A stretch of DNA of 15,229 nt from Alphaproteobacteria bacterium (lineage in GTDB: Bacteria > Pseudomonadota > Alphaproteobacteria > Micropepsales > Micropepsaceae), in assembly GCA_025935155.1 (NCBI GenBank), contig JAICVV010000015.1:1-15229 (forward strand), in the 5' to 3' direction. Shown in pieces: positions 1-7,946 of the stretch. A program made the translations under genes and the position numbers. Every line of letters starts with the position of its first letter. Positions within the stretch are counted from its first letter, which is position 1. A model generated the notes under the pieces. It was not told the origin of the DNA and did not search any database. It worked only from the letters and a program-made list of their open reading frames with translations.

Positions 1-3000
1 CCGTAACTCGCGGTGAAGGAAAGCGCGCCGGAGCCAAGCGCCTGCGTGGCGCGCACGCGGAAGGTGACGACGCCCTCATGCGCCGGCGCCAGCGCGATCT
101 TCTGCGTGGCACTCCCAATCACCTGCAGCTGCGGCCCTGTTTTCAACTGCACCACCACCGGAACGGGCTGGTTCGGCGCTCCGCTAATATTGTTCGAGAC
201 ACCCACGCCGACATCGGCTTCATCGCCCGGCGCGAGCGTGGTCGGTGCGTCGGGCGAAAGCACGAAATCGCCGCGTACGGTGGTGGCGCCCTCCGCAGTG
301 CCGATCAGCTGCGGTGAAACCGCCACTGCCATGACATGCAGCTTGCCGTGGAAGTAATCGGGCACGGCGTACTGGAAGTCGCGCGTACCATCCACATCGA
401 CGATGCCGGACCAATACACCACCGGTTTGTCGCGATGGCGCTTGAAGGGATTGAGCTGCCGCCCGGCGGCATCGCCGTTGTCGCCGCCCGGCGCGGCCAG
501 CGCCATCAGCTTTTTGAAATCCGGCAGGATCAGATCGAGGATTTGTCCGGTCTGCACCTGCAGCATCCGTTTGCGGAAGAAATACTGCAGCGGATCGCCC
601 AGTTTGTAACGCGCGACCTGAAGGATGCCTTCGTCTACCGCAAACAAGACTGCCTTTGCCGGACGGCCAGACGTGAGGCGGAACGTGGCCGTTTCACCCG
701 GTTTCACCAGCTCCGGCGCATCGATATGCAGCGGATCCCGGCGGGCATCCACGTTCACCGAGAAAGGCGCCACGCCGTAACTCAACGGGCTCATGAAAAT
801 TTCATCCGATGCCGGATCGCGGATGTATTGCACGTTCACATAGCCACTGCCCTCGAGCCCCGCGGGCACGGTGATGTGCTGGACGGAATTGGTGGTCGTG
901 GCCGTGAACCATGCATGCGCGTACACCTTGTCCCGCTCGATGGTAATGAGGCCGCTGCCGGCATAGGGCGCGCGCAGCGAAATTTCGATCGGTTCTCCCG
1001 GCGCGTAATCCTGCTTGTTGAGCTTGATGTTCAGCTCAGCATTGCGTTCCAGCGAGCGCGACAGATTGGCTTCGCCGGTTACGGAGTATTCGATCCGGTT
1101 CACAGCCTGCTCGCCGGACTTGATGACGAGGGCGTAGTCGCCCGGCTTCTCCGTGGGCAAAGTGTAATCCATACCACCCACAGGAATTGAGAGCGCGGCT
1201 GCGCTGATCGGCACTTCCTTCAGCCGCGATTCATATTTGTAGACGCCGGATTCCTGCTTCGTGAGCACGGAAACGTAGCGCCGTTCGATCAGCTGCACCG
1301 TGAGGTTGGATAGCGGAATCGAATTGGTGCGCGGATCGATGACGACAAGGTGCACCGAACGCGCGCCGCCGCGCTTGATGTAGGTGAGATCGTCAGTGGA
1401 TTTGTAACCCACCAGCCATGCGTTGCGGGAGACCAGCGTCTCGGCATTGGCCGCCACGTTTCGCCCGCCTTCGGCTTCGTAAACCTTGGCGAGGAACACC
1501 AGCCGGTAGGTGGCGTCCGCGTATTTCTTCAGGTCGAGATCGAATTCGGCGTGGCCTTTGTCATTGGTGCGGCCATCCTGAAGTTTTGTCGTGTAGCCTT
1601 CCTTCGCATGACGCGCGTCATAGAACTGGTAGTCCGGCCAGTTGCGGAACGCGGGGAAGCTCGGGTTGAGCGTCAGATTGGCTTCCACGCGACGGTTTGC
1701 GGCCGGCGTGCCGAAGAGATTGCGCGCATCCACCAACCCCTTCAGCCCATCCGGCTTCACCCATCCATCGGCGCTGTGCGCCGACAAACTCGCGTCCACC
1801 TTCATGCTGTCCGGCAGGAATTCCTTGACGGAAACCGTGGTCGAACCGATCGAACGCTCTTCGGTGTCTTTGCCCACGATGTAGAGATTAACGGTCCACG
1901 TGCCGGTGGGCGCGGCTTCGGCGGGCGTGTAATCGACTGCGGTGAAGCCGGAGGCATCGACGGACACCGGCAGTTTCTTCACCGTCAATCCGCGGGGATC
2001 GACAATCTCCGCCTGCAACGGCACACCGGCCGGGCTTTGCGCCCAATTTGCGGTACGCACAATAATGCCGACGTGAATCAGATCACCGGGCCGGTAAATG
2101 CCGCGGTCCGAAAACAGATATCCCGACAGCTCGCCTTCCGTTTCCGGATTGACCTCGCCGCCGGTATCGAAGCGGGAGTAATCGAGCCGCCGATCGCGGC
2201 CATCCACCGGCAGGAAGGAGAGATCGTCGCCCTTCCGCACCGTGTACATGGCCGGGCGTTTTTCGTGCTCCAACCCTTTGAGCGTGGGAAAGTGCACGGC
2301 CCCGTCCGCGCCGGTGGTATCGCTGTACAGCGTCTCCCCATTTATTGCGATCACCGACACCAGCGCGCCGCCAACGGGTTGCCCGGTGCGGATCGACTGC
2401 ACGAACACATCGCGGCTGCCATCCAGGGCGCGCTTGGCGATCATGCCCAGATCGGTGATTACGATCAGGCGCGTGTCTGTTGGTTCTTCGCTGTCAGCGG
2501 ATGAGTCGCCTTCCGATTCGTCTTCGCTATCCGTTTCAGCCGGTTTCTTTGCATTGGGATTGTAGGCGGAGAGGTGCAGCATGAAGACGCCGCGCTTGCC
2601 CTCTTTCAGATACTGGCCAAGATCGACTCCTTCGTAATGCGCCTCTCCGGGCGCTACGGGCGGAAACGCGCGCGCATCCCGGAACCGCTCGACGATGTGG
2701 TCTTCGCTGAAACCGGAGAACTCCGGCTTGCTGAAAGTGCCGTCGTTGAAGCTGACCAGATGCTGCAACTGCTCCGGCAGCACGCGTCCAATCTCCAGCT
2801 TCATGCCGGGAAGGTTGCGCGCCACAACGGAAATGCGGCGGTCGCCGCTCATCGACAGCAGCGAGCCGTCGGCCATGAAGCGCAGCAGTTTCGGGTAATC
2901 CGGTACCGTGAAAGCGCGCGCATCGGCCTTGCCAAGAAGGTAGCCGCCGAACGATTTCAGTCCGGCCTCGAAGCGCACGTAAATGCGCTGCCCCGGCTCG

Positions 3001-4241
3001 GCGTGATACTTGAAGCTCTGCAGCTGCGCGTACTCCTGTTCCGTCGGCACGGGCGTGAGTTTCAGGGGCTGCGAGTGGTGCAGCACGTCCTCGCTCACCT
3101 CACCGGCCTCCCATTCGTAAGGCGCCGCGTCATCGGGCTGCTTTACGCCCTGCTTGCGCTTCGGAAGCACCCAAGCCTTGGTGACGCCGAGAAGATCGGC
3201 ACTGCGAACCGCGTCCGTCAGGTTCATGACCAGAACCTGCTCGGGCTCGTATTTGTCGTTGTCGACCAGCGTCGGCTTCACGTCGGTGAGTTTCAGGCTG
3301 TACAGGCCCGGCACGCGCACGGAAATGTGTACCGGTGCCGGCGTGCCATCGCCGCCGCGGACACTGCGCACGCCGGCAGCGATTGTCAGCATAACTGTGT
3401 CGTCATCGCGCGGCAGCTCCAGCGGCTGCGAATGCACCCACGCCTGCAGCTTTGCGGTATCGTAGGCGACTGTGAATTTCAGCGGTGTCGCGTATTTGCC
3501 GTCGCGGCCGCGCAGTGCCAGCGACAGCCGCTTCTCCAGCTGCGCCGGATCGACGGGGTAGTTGAACGCGAGCGGCATGATGGTTTTTTTCGCCGCCGGC
3601 CGCTGCGGGTCCTGATAGAATTCGCCCTTGCCTGCCGTCACAGCGAATGCGGGAACGCTGAAAGTCAGGTGATCGTCTGCCATCAGCACATGCGGCGCGA
3701 ACGCCTGCTTCACCTCGAACTGCACGGAGATTTTCGCGCCGACCGGCCAGTCGGCTGCCGGCGTAAAACGTAACGTGCGATCGTCCGTCCACTTCCATTC
3801 GCCCTTCAGCGCTGGATCCATGGCGATGCCGCGCGTGACGGATTTGCCGACCAGTTCAATCGGCGCCGCGGAGGCGGAGAATTTCACTTCGACCGGATGC
3901 ACAACAACCGTGGGTGTGCCGTCCGGTTTTTCGTAGTCGGTGATGGCGGGGCCATGCGCGGCGAAGGTGATGCGCGGCGGCTCCGGCGGATGCGGCCGGT
4001 GCAAATACCATTGCCATCCGAACCAGCCCGCAATCGCGACAACGACAACAGCGAGCGCGCCGCCGCCATACTCGCGCGGTCTTCTGCGCAACTCCGCGCC
4101 TGTTTTTCCGATCCATGGCGGCTGCGACCAGGAAAGTGAGCCGAACACCGGCCGAAGGGCGGCGCCCACAGCCGCGAAGAATTGGCCCACCAGCTGCGCA
4201 ACGCGCGCCGGCAGCGCCCTCAAAAAGCGAAGCAGATCCAA
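1..4241 (-). CDS. alpha-2-macroglobulin family protein, membrane-anchored (C-terminus beyond the left edge)
   Basis: Bacterial alpha-2-macroglobulins are large cell-envelope proteins thought to trap proteases, often together with peptidoglycan synthase PbpC. The minus strand is open from an in-frame stop at 4275-4277 to the window edge, about 1413 codons. I chose the TTG at 4241 because AAAGGGG precedes it by 4 nt and no in-frame ATG lies nearby. Residues 1-58 are basic and probably cytoplasmic; residues ~59-80 form one transmembrane segment. There is no lipobox cysteine, unlike E. coli YfhM. The MG2-domain signature RGIYRPGD lies near residue 713-720. A bait-region domain (A2M_N_2 type) covers roughly 950-1100 and ends in a SPLSYGVAPF segment. 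The PF00207-type core starts near 1275 with VYWSGIVDVDG. The thioester CxEQ motif, if present, would lie off-window. An acidic Ser/Asp/Glu insertion is at 569-589. Family assignment is secure; biological role and completeness are inferred. Confidence 0.93.
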   Translation of the reverse strand, partial: MDLLRFLRALPARVAQLVGQFFAAVGAALRPVFGSLSWSQPPWIGKTGAELRRRPREYGGGALAVVVVAIAGWFGWQWYLHRPHPPEPPRITFAAHGPAITDYEKPDGTPTVVVHPVEVKFSASAAPIELVGKSVTRGIAMDPALKGEWKWTDDRTLRFTPAADWPVGAKISVQFEVKQAFAPHVLMADDHLTFSVPAFAVTAGKGEFYQDPQRPAAKKTIMPLAFNYPVDPAQLEKRLSLALRGRDGKYATPLKFTVAYDTAKLQAWVHSQPLELPRDDDTVMLTIAAGVRSVRGGDGTPAPVHISVRVPGLYSLKLTDVKPTLVDNDKYEPEQVLVMNLTDAVRSADLLGVTKAWVLPKRKQGVKQPDDAAPYEWEAGEVSEDVLHHSQPLKLTPVPTEQEYAQLQSFKYHAEPGQRIYVRFEAGLKSFGGYLLGKADARAFTVPDYPKLLRFMADGSLLSMSGDRRISVVARNLPGMKLEIGRVLPEQLQHLVSFNDGTFSKPEFSGFSEDHIVERFRDARAFPPVAPGEAHYEGVDLGQYLKEGKRGVFMLHLSAYNPNAKKPAETDSEDESEGDSSADSEEPTDTRLIVITDLGMIAKRALDGSRDVFVQSIRTGQPVGGALVSVIAINGETLYSDTTGADGAVHFPTLKGLEHEKRPAMYTVRKGDDLSFLPVDGRDRRLDYSRFDTGGEVNPETEGELSGYLFSDRGIYRPGDLIHVGIIVRTANWAQSPAGVPLQAEIVDPRGLTVKKLPVSVDASGFTAVDYTPAEAAPTGTWTVNLYIVGKDTEERSIGSTTVSVKEFLPDSMKVDASLSAHSADGWVKPDGLKGLVDARNLFGTPAANRRVEANLTLNPSFPAFRNWPDYQFYDARHAKEGYTTKLQDGRTNDKGHAEFDLDLKKYADATYRLVFLAKVYEAEGGRNVAANAETLVSRNAWLVGYKSTDDLTYIKRGGARSVHLVVIDPRTNSIPLSNLTVQLIERRYVSVLTKQESGVYKYESRLKEVPISAAALSIPVGGMDYTLPTEKPGDYALVIKSGEQAVNRIEYSVTGEANLSRSLERNAELNIKLNKQDYAPGEPIEISLRAPYAGSGLITIERDKVYAHAWFTATTTNSVQHITVPAGLEGSGYVNVQYIRDPASDEIFMSPLSYGVAPFSVNVDARRDPLHIDAPELVKPGETATFRLTSGRPAKAVLFAVDEGILQVARYKLGDPLQYFFRKRMLQVQTGQILDLILPDFKKLMALAAPGGDNGDAAGRQLNPFKRHRDKPVVYWSGIVDVDGTRDFQYAVPDYFHGKLHVMAVAVSPQLIGTAEGATTVRGDFVLSPDAPTTLAPGDEADVGVGVSNNISGAPNQPVPVVVQLKTGPQLQVIGSATQKIALAPAHEGVVTFRVRATQALGSGALSFTASY

Positions 4242-4245
4242 GGTT

Positions 4246-4252
4246 CCCCTTT
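4246..4252 (-). promoter_or_regulatory. ribosome binding site for the TTG start of the alpha-2-macroglobulin gene
   Basis: On the minus strand AAAGGGG is followed by AACC and then TTG (4241-4239). An in-frame stop at 4275-4277 leaves little room for an earlier start. The next in-frame candidates would cut into the basic N-terminal segment and lack such a site. Confidence 0.55.
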
Positions 4253-4370
4253 CGAACAGGCCGCGCTGCCTGTCCTACCGCTGCGCACCCCTTGCAGCGG
4301 TACCCGACACTGCGCCATTCACGCGCAATCCGGCCTCCCCGTCCAGAGGATTAGCATTAGGCAAGCTGTG

Positions 4371-4410
4371 AATAATTATTGGGCCGTGTCCCACCTACCC
4401 CCCGGCCCAA
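4371..4410 (-). terminator. probable Rho-independent terminator after tRNA-His
   Basis: On the minus strand TTGGGCCG (4410-4403) and CGGCCCAA (4386-4379) form a perfect 8-bp stem around a 16-nt loop, starting 12 nt after the tRNA CCA. An AT-rich tail TAATTATT follows at 4378-4371. The tail is not a pure T-run and the loop is long, so this is a good but not perfect intrinsic terminator. It would separate the tRNA transcript from the alpha-2-macroglobulin gene on the same strand. Confidence 0.5.
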
Positions 4411-4422
4411 GGCGAATATCGA

Positions 4423-4499
4423 TGGTACAGTCGGGTGGGATCGAACCACCGACCTCCGGATCCACAATCCGGCGCTCTAACCAGCTGAGCTACGACTGC
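4423..4499 (-). tRNA. tRNA-His (anticodon GTG), CCA encoded
   Basis: A complete cloverleaf of 77 nt including the encoded CCA (4425-4423). The acceptor is GCAGTCG with CGACTGT (first pair G1-U72, the rest Watson-Crick). The D stem is GCTC/GAGC, the anticodon stem CCGGA/TCCGG with loop TTGTGGA, and the T stem GGTGG/CCACC with loop TTCGATC. The anticodon GTG (plus-strand 4463-4465) reads both His codons. The discriminator base is A73, not the C73 used in most bacteria. The genomic base just before G1 is G (4500), but it could not pair with A73. Many alphaproteobacteria are known to have A73 and no functional G-1 in this tRNA, matched by an altered HisRS, so this supports the taxonomic assignment. 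Confidence 0.97.
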
Positions 4500-4513
4500 C
4501 CAAGAGGGGCCGG

Positions 4514-4542
4514 AAAATAGGTTTGGCCCGGTTCAAAGGCAA
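4514..4542 (-). promoter_or_regulatory. candidate sigma70 promoter of tRNA-His
   Basis: On the minus strand TTGCCT (4542-4537) and TATTTT (4519-4514) are separated by exactly 17 bp and lie 14 bp upstream of the tRNA 5' end. The -35 matches TTGACA at four of six positions. It is the best-spaced pair in the gap before the tRNA. The call rests on motif and position only. Confidence 0.45.
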
Positions 4543-4612
4543 GCGCACGGCCGCCTTGTCGCTCGTCGCCTCTTCAGAGAACGAACAGGGAGCTAAAGTG
4601 AGTGCCTGCCGT

Positions 4613-4625
4613 CCGGAACTTCCGG
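4613..4625. repeat. short perfect inverted repeat CCGGAA-C-TTCCGG
   Basis: Six-base arms around one central base, in the leader between the tRNA promoter and the small membrane protein gene. On the plus strand CCCATTTTTCC follows. As RNA only a 4-bp stem with a 5-nt loop could form, so a terminator is doubtful. As DNA it has the shape of a dimeric operator site. No function can be assigned. Confidence 0.3.
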
Positions 4626-4679
4626 CCCATTTTTCCTCGTCAGGCGTTATGAAATGACATTTAGCGGGAGGTGCCTCAC

Positions 4680-4847
4680 ATGTGGTTGCTGATCATCATC
4701 ATTATCCTTGTGCTGATTTTCGGAGGCGGCGGCGGCTACTACGCCCACCGCACGTACGGTCCCACCGGCTGTGGCAGCGTCATTGTTGGAATCCTGGTCA
4801 TTCTGTTGATTCTGTGGCTGCTGGGCGCCCTGCACCCGCACTATTGA
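4680..4847 (+). CDS. small hydrophobic glycine-rich membrane protein (DUF3309-like), 55 aa
   Basis: A 55-codon ORF starting at ATG 4680 with a strong Shine-Dalgarno GGGAGG (4666-4671), 8 nt before the start. Residues 2-14 are almost entirely Leu/Ile/Val. They are followed by five glycines and two tyrosines (15-21), a short polar linker with His-Arg, one Cys at 31, and a second hydrophobic segment (~34-51) ending in LHPHY. This two-segment layout with a central glycine run resembles the tiny DUF3309 proteins of Alphaproteobacteria, whose function is unknown. It probably spans the inner membrane twice. It is the only plus-strand gene in the left half and stops 20 bp from the convergent tatC stop. 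The longer reading frame that starts 2 nt later in another phase is a shadow without its own site. Confidence 0.75.
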   Translation: MWLLIIIIILVLIFGGGGGYYAHRTYGPTGCGSVIVGILVILLILWLLGALHPHY

Positions 4848-4867
4848 ACCGGTACGGCCGCGTATGG

Positions 4868-5680
4868 CTAACCCGCGGCGGCAGCGCGAACGGAGGCGTC
4901 GCGCGCCCGCTGGTTTTCGATCAGTTTCACGCACCAGATCGAGATTTCGTAGAGCAGGATCAGCGGCACCATCAGCGTGAATGGGCTGATAAAATCCGGA
5001 GGGGTGAGAATTGCCGCCACGACCGTAATCGCCAGGATCGCATAGCGCCGCACACTGCGCAGCTGCACGCTCGTTACGAGGCCCACCCGGCCCAGTAAGG
5101 ACAGCAACACGGGCAATTGGAAGGTCAACCCGAACGCAAAGATCAGGGTGGTGACGAAATCGAGGTATTCGCTGACTTTTGGCATGAGCTCGATGCCGAG
5201 ATTGTTGGGGCCGCCCGGCGTCTGGTATCCGACGAAAAAGCGGATCGCGAAGGGAAGCATCACGTAGAACACGAATGCCGCGCCCATAAGGAACAGAACC
5301 GGCGTGGCGACAAGGAACGGCAGAAATGCCTTGCGCTCCTGCCGGTAGAGCCCGGGTGCCACGAACAGCCATATCTGCGAGGCAATGATGGGAAATGAGA
5401 GGCACAGCCCCGCAAACACGGCGAGCTTCACATAGGTGAAAAATGTCTCGTAAACGCTGGTGTAAATCAGGTGATGATTCGGCTGACCGGCGAGCGCATG
5501 TGCGAGTGGCTCAGTGAGGAAGGCGTAGATTTCCTTCGAGAAGCCGAAGCAGATTCCAAAGCACACGGCGAGCGCGAGGAGCGACCAGATGATGCGCTTG
5601 CGCAGCTCGATAAGATGATCGAGCAGAGGCGCCTTGGTCGATTCGATGTCGGCCTCGTCTTCTGGCGTGCGGATCGTCAT
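4868..5680 (-). CDS. tatC: Sec-independent protein translocase TatC
   Basis: The multispanning core of the twin-arginine translocase. With TatB it forms the inner-membrane receptor that binds RR signal peptides of folded precursors. The 270-residue product has six hydrophobic segments. The N-terminal cytoplasmic motif HLIELRKR is at residues 22-29. The conserved loop APGLYRQER carries Glu115, the equivalent of E. coli Glu103, which contacts the twin arginines. The first ~18 residues are a polar acidic extension, and length is close to the usual ~255-270. The ATG overlaps the tatB stop as ATGA, so translation is probably coupled. It is the last gene of tatABC and converges on the small membrane protein gene. 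Confidence 0.98.
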   Translation of the reverse strand: MTIRTPEDEADIESTKAPLLDHLIELRKRIIWSLLALAVCFGICFGFSKEIYAFLTEPLAHALAGQPNHHLIYTSVYETFFTYVKLAVFAGLCLSFPIIASQIWLFVAPGLYRQERKAFLPFLVATPVLFLMGAAFVFYVMLPFAIRFFVGYQTPGGPNNLGIELMPKVSEYLDFVTTLIFAFGLTFQLPVLLSLLGRVGLVTSVQLRSVRRYAILAITVVAAILTPPDFISPFTLMVPLILLYEISIWCVKLIENQRARDASVRAAAAG

Positions 5681-6075
5681 GGCGGCGGTTCGCCGTCATG
5701 CGGAGCGGCCACCACCGGAACAGGCAATACGGGCGCCGCATCGTGCGTTTCATCCTGCACCTCTGCCGCGCCGGTCTCCGAAATGGCCGGAAGCTTCGGA
5801 GCGGCATCGGGCGGCAACACAGGTTCATGCAGCGTTTGCTCGATTCCGGTAAACGGCCGCTCATTCCGGAGCGCGTTAATTTCGGCGCGCAGCTCATCCA
5901 GCTCAGCCTGCCGCGACATCTCGTCGAAACTCTTCTTGAACTGGTCCGCCATGGCGCGAGCCTTGCCGAGCCACTTGCCGATCATATGCATCAGGCGCGG
6001 CAAATCTTTGGGCCCGACCACCACCAGGGCCACCACAAGCACGATAAGAATGTGGCTCCAGGAAAGGTCGATCAT
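5677..6075 (-). CDS. tatB: Sec-independent protein translocase subunit TatB
   Basis: A single-span subunit of the TatBC receptor complex. The 132-residue product starts MIDLSWSHI and has one N-terminal transmembrane helix (about 6-21). The hinge VVGPKDLP carries the conserved Gly-Pro, and an amphipathic helix (about 24-50) is followed by a charged helical stretch to ~75. The C-terminal ~55 residues are rich in Pro, Ala and Glu and look disordered, as is typical. GP in the hinge, rather than the FG of TatA, separates it from TatA. The start is 9 nt after the tatA stop without a clear Shine-Dalgarno, suggesting read-on from tatA. The end overlaps tatC by 4 nt. Confidence 0.95.
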   Translation of the reverse strand: MIDLSWSHILIVLVVALVVVGPKDLPRLMHMIGKWLGKARAMADQFKKSFDEMSRQAELDELRAEINALRNERPFTGIEQTLHEPVLPPDAAPKLPAISETGAAEVQDETHDAAPVLPVPVVAAPHDGEPPP

Positions 6076-6084
6076 CGGCTGGAA

Positions 6085-6312
6085 CTAGCGACCGGCGGTC
6101 TGATCCTTGTTCACAATCGCCTCATCGCGCCGCTGATCGGCCAAGGGCCGGACGCGATGATCGTCCTCATCGGGCTCATTCAGCCCTTTCCGGAAACTTT
6201 TGATGCCTTTGGCCACATCGCCCATCAATTCGGAAATCTTGCCGCGGCCGCCAAACAGCAGAACGGCGATCATCGCCACGATGAGAATGTGCCAGATGCT
6301 CAGGCCACCCAT
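6085..6312 (-). CDS. tatA: Sec-independent protein translocase subunit TatA
   Basis: The pore-forming or membrane-weakening subunit of the Tat pathway. The 75-residue product has a short periplasmic N-terminus (MGGLSIWH) and one transmembrane helix (~8-19). The signature [19 protein letters not shown] contains the conserved Phe-Gly hinge and leads into an amphipathic helix. The tail is charged and ends QTAGR. The Shine-Dalgarno GGAG sits about 9 nt before the ATG. It is the first gene of tatABC, 95 bp downstream of ppx on the same strand, so it could be the tail of the ppk-ppx transcript or have its own start in the gap. I found no convincing promoter there. Confidence 0.96.
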   Translation of the reverse strand: MGGLSIWHILIVAMIAVLLFGGRGKISELMGDVAKGIKSFRKGLNEPDEDDHRVRPLADQRRDEAIVNKDQTAGR

Positions 6313-6407
6313 AAACTTTCTCCTTCGCCAGCCAGCGGATTGTGGCGGGTACTTAAACCTAAGGCTGCTTCGATATGGTTAAAGCCCCCCCAGACGACGG
6401 TTGCAAG

Positions 6408-7946
6408 CTAAGCGACAATAAGGTCACTCTTGAGTCCAAGCGACTGCGCCAACTCCGACAGCCGTTTCTGGACCGGTTCCGCGGCGATGGCAGCGCGCCA
6501 GCGGGAAATTTCGAGAAGCAGCCGATTTCCCGCCATCTTCAGCGGGTAATGCGGCAATTCCCCGACCGCGGCTGTGGAAATGGCAAAGCCAAGCCGTGCG
6601 GCGAGCCCCAGGCGCCTCGCGAGCCGGCTATCCCCAGCATTGAGCAATTCCTGAATGCCGCTCTTTCCGGAAAAGTCCTCATCGCCCGAATAGCGATGGA
6701 AAATGGCGGTGGCGATGAGCATGCGGTCGCGGTGCGAGGCGCCGGCGAACGGCGCTGTGACGACTTCGTTGAAGCCACCGGTGGCGCGATCGTCAGGGTG
6801 ACGCCGCCATCCGATGTCGGAGAAGAGGCAGACCGTTTCGCGGACGCGCCGCAGCACCGGCGTTTCGTCCTCGAAAAGGGGCGCCATCCAGCGGAACAAT
6901 TCGCTCGCATGTGCAGGAGTCCGCGAGAGGCGCCGGTTCGCACTGGCCGCGAATTCAATCAGCGGGTCCTTGGCGCGCTCTTCGGGCGAAAGCTGCACAT
7001 GCAACAGACCTTCTCGCAAGCCATACGCCGAGATTACCACGCGATCGAGATTGGCCGAGAGGAGCAGGCGCTCCAGCACGATGGCCCCATAGGGCAGCGC
7101 TTCGGCGCGCCGGCGCGAAATGACACCCATCCGGTCGAGCGATTTGCGTGACATCTGCGCCATTACCCGCGCCAGCTTCAGCGCGCGGCCGCGAGGAATT
7201 TCGTACTGGTGGAGCACGTGCAATGGATATCGCGTCTCTTCCATGTCGACACGCGCAAAGCTGCGCCATGCTCCGCCAACGGCATAGAGCGTGCGCCCGC
7301 TTACCTGCGCAAGGCGCCCGGATTTCTCGAGCCCGCGGTCGACGATCTCCCTCGCTTTGTCGCGGTCGCCTTTCGCCAGATCCATCAGGCGCAAGGGCCC
7401 GAACGGAAAGGTGAGCGGCGCCCCTGTCTGCGCCTCCCTGACTGGCACCATGTCGAGGCTGCCGCCCCCCAAATCGGCGGCAAGGCCGTCTGCCTTTGGA
7501 ATACCGGCAATGACACCCTCAGCCGCGATGCGGGCCTCCTCTTCTCCTGAGAGAATGCGGATGGGACTACCCCAGGCGGCTTCGGCACGGGACACGAAAT
7601 CGTTGCCGTTCGGGGAATCGCGCGCCGCTGCCGTGGCGACCGCTTCACGGACATCCGCACGGTGCGCATCGGCAAGCATGCGGTAGCGCGCGAGTGCCGC
7701 CAGCGCGGATCGTATACCTTCCTCATTGAGGCGGCCGTTCGACACCATGTTGCGGCCGATGGCGCAGATGGCCTTTTCGTTGTGCAGCACGGCCGGCGCG
7801 CGCGTAATGGAGTCGTAGATCACCAGGCGAACGGAATTGGAGCCGATATCCACGATGGCGAGCGGGCCCAAACGGTTTTCCGGCGCCTGCGCATCTTGCG
7901 AAACTGAAATCGTGCGGAGGTCGGCGAGTGCCACAGCGTCAGCCAT
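6408..7946 (-). CDS. ppx: exopolyphosphatase / guanosine pentaphosphate phosphatase (Ppx/GppA family)
   Basis: An enzyme of the ASKHA fold that releases phosphate from the ends of inorganic polyphosphate; relatives also convert pppGpp to ppGpp. With the ATG at 7946 the product has 512 residues, the usual length of the two-domain form. Phosphate-binding motif 1 is DIGSNSVRL at 33-41. SGEEEAR at 133-139 carries the glutamate region corresponding to the catalytic Glu of E. coli Ppx, and DLGGGS at 158-163 is the second glycine-rich loop. The C-terminal part (from ~310) is the HD-like helical domain. The ATG overlaps the ppk stop by 8 nt. A TTG at 7958 would add four residues but has no better ribosome site. 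The coupling to ppk supports polyphosphate rather than pppGpp as the main substrate, by inference. Confidence 0.94.
   Translation of the reverse strand: MADAVALADLRTISVSQDAQAPENRLGPLAIVDIGSNSVRLVIYDSITRAPAVLHNEKAICAIGRNMVSNGRLNEEGIRSALAALARYRMLADAHRADVREAVATAAARDSPNGNDFVSRAEAAWGSPIRILSGEEEARIAAEGVIAGIPKADGLAADLGGGSLDMVPVREAQTGAPLTFPFGPLRLMDLAKGDRDKAREIVDRGLEKSGRLAQVSGRTLYAVGGAWRSFARVDMEETRYPLHVLHQYEIPRGRALKLARVMAQMSRKSLDRMGVISRRRAEALPYGAIVLERLLLSANLDRVVISAYGLREGLLHVQLSPEERAKDPLIEFAASANRRLSRTPAHASELFRWMAPLFEDETPVLRRVRETVCLFSDIGWRRHPDDRATGGFNEVVTAPFAGASHRDRMLIATAIFHRYSGDEDFSGKSGIQELLNAGDSRLARRLGLAARLGFAISTAAVGELPHYPLKMAGNRLLLEISRWRAAIAAEPVQKRLSELAQSLGLKSDLIVA

Noticed and set aside
336..3773. 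Long open frames of 284, 384 and 399 codons on the plus strand
   Set aside because: They are in the register exactly opposite the alpha-2-macroglobulin codons, lack ribosome sites and have Arg/His/Gln-rich nonsense composition. They come from the GC-rich codon bias of the real gene.
4682..5098. 138-codon plus-strand frame starting 2 nt after the start of the small membrane protein
   Set aside because: It runs through the tatC 3' end, has no ribosome site of its own, and the in-phase membrane protein at 4680 explains the GGGAGG.
6313..6407. Possible promoter or terminator between ppx and tatA
   Set aside because: I found only an imperfect inverted repeat and no -35/-10 pair with 16-18 bp spacing, so nothing is called there.
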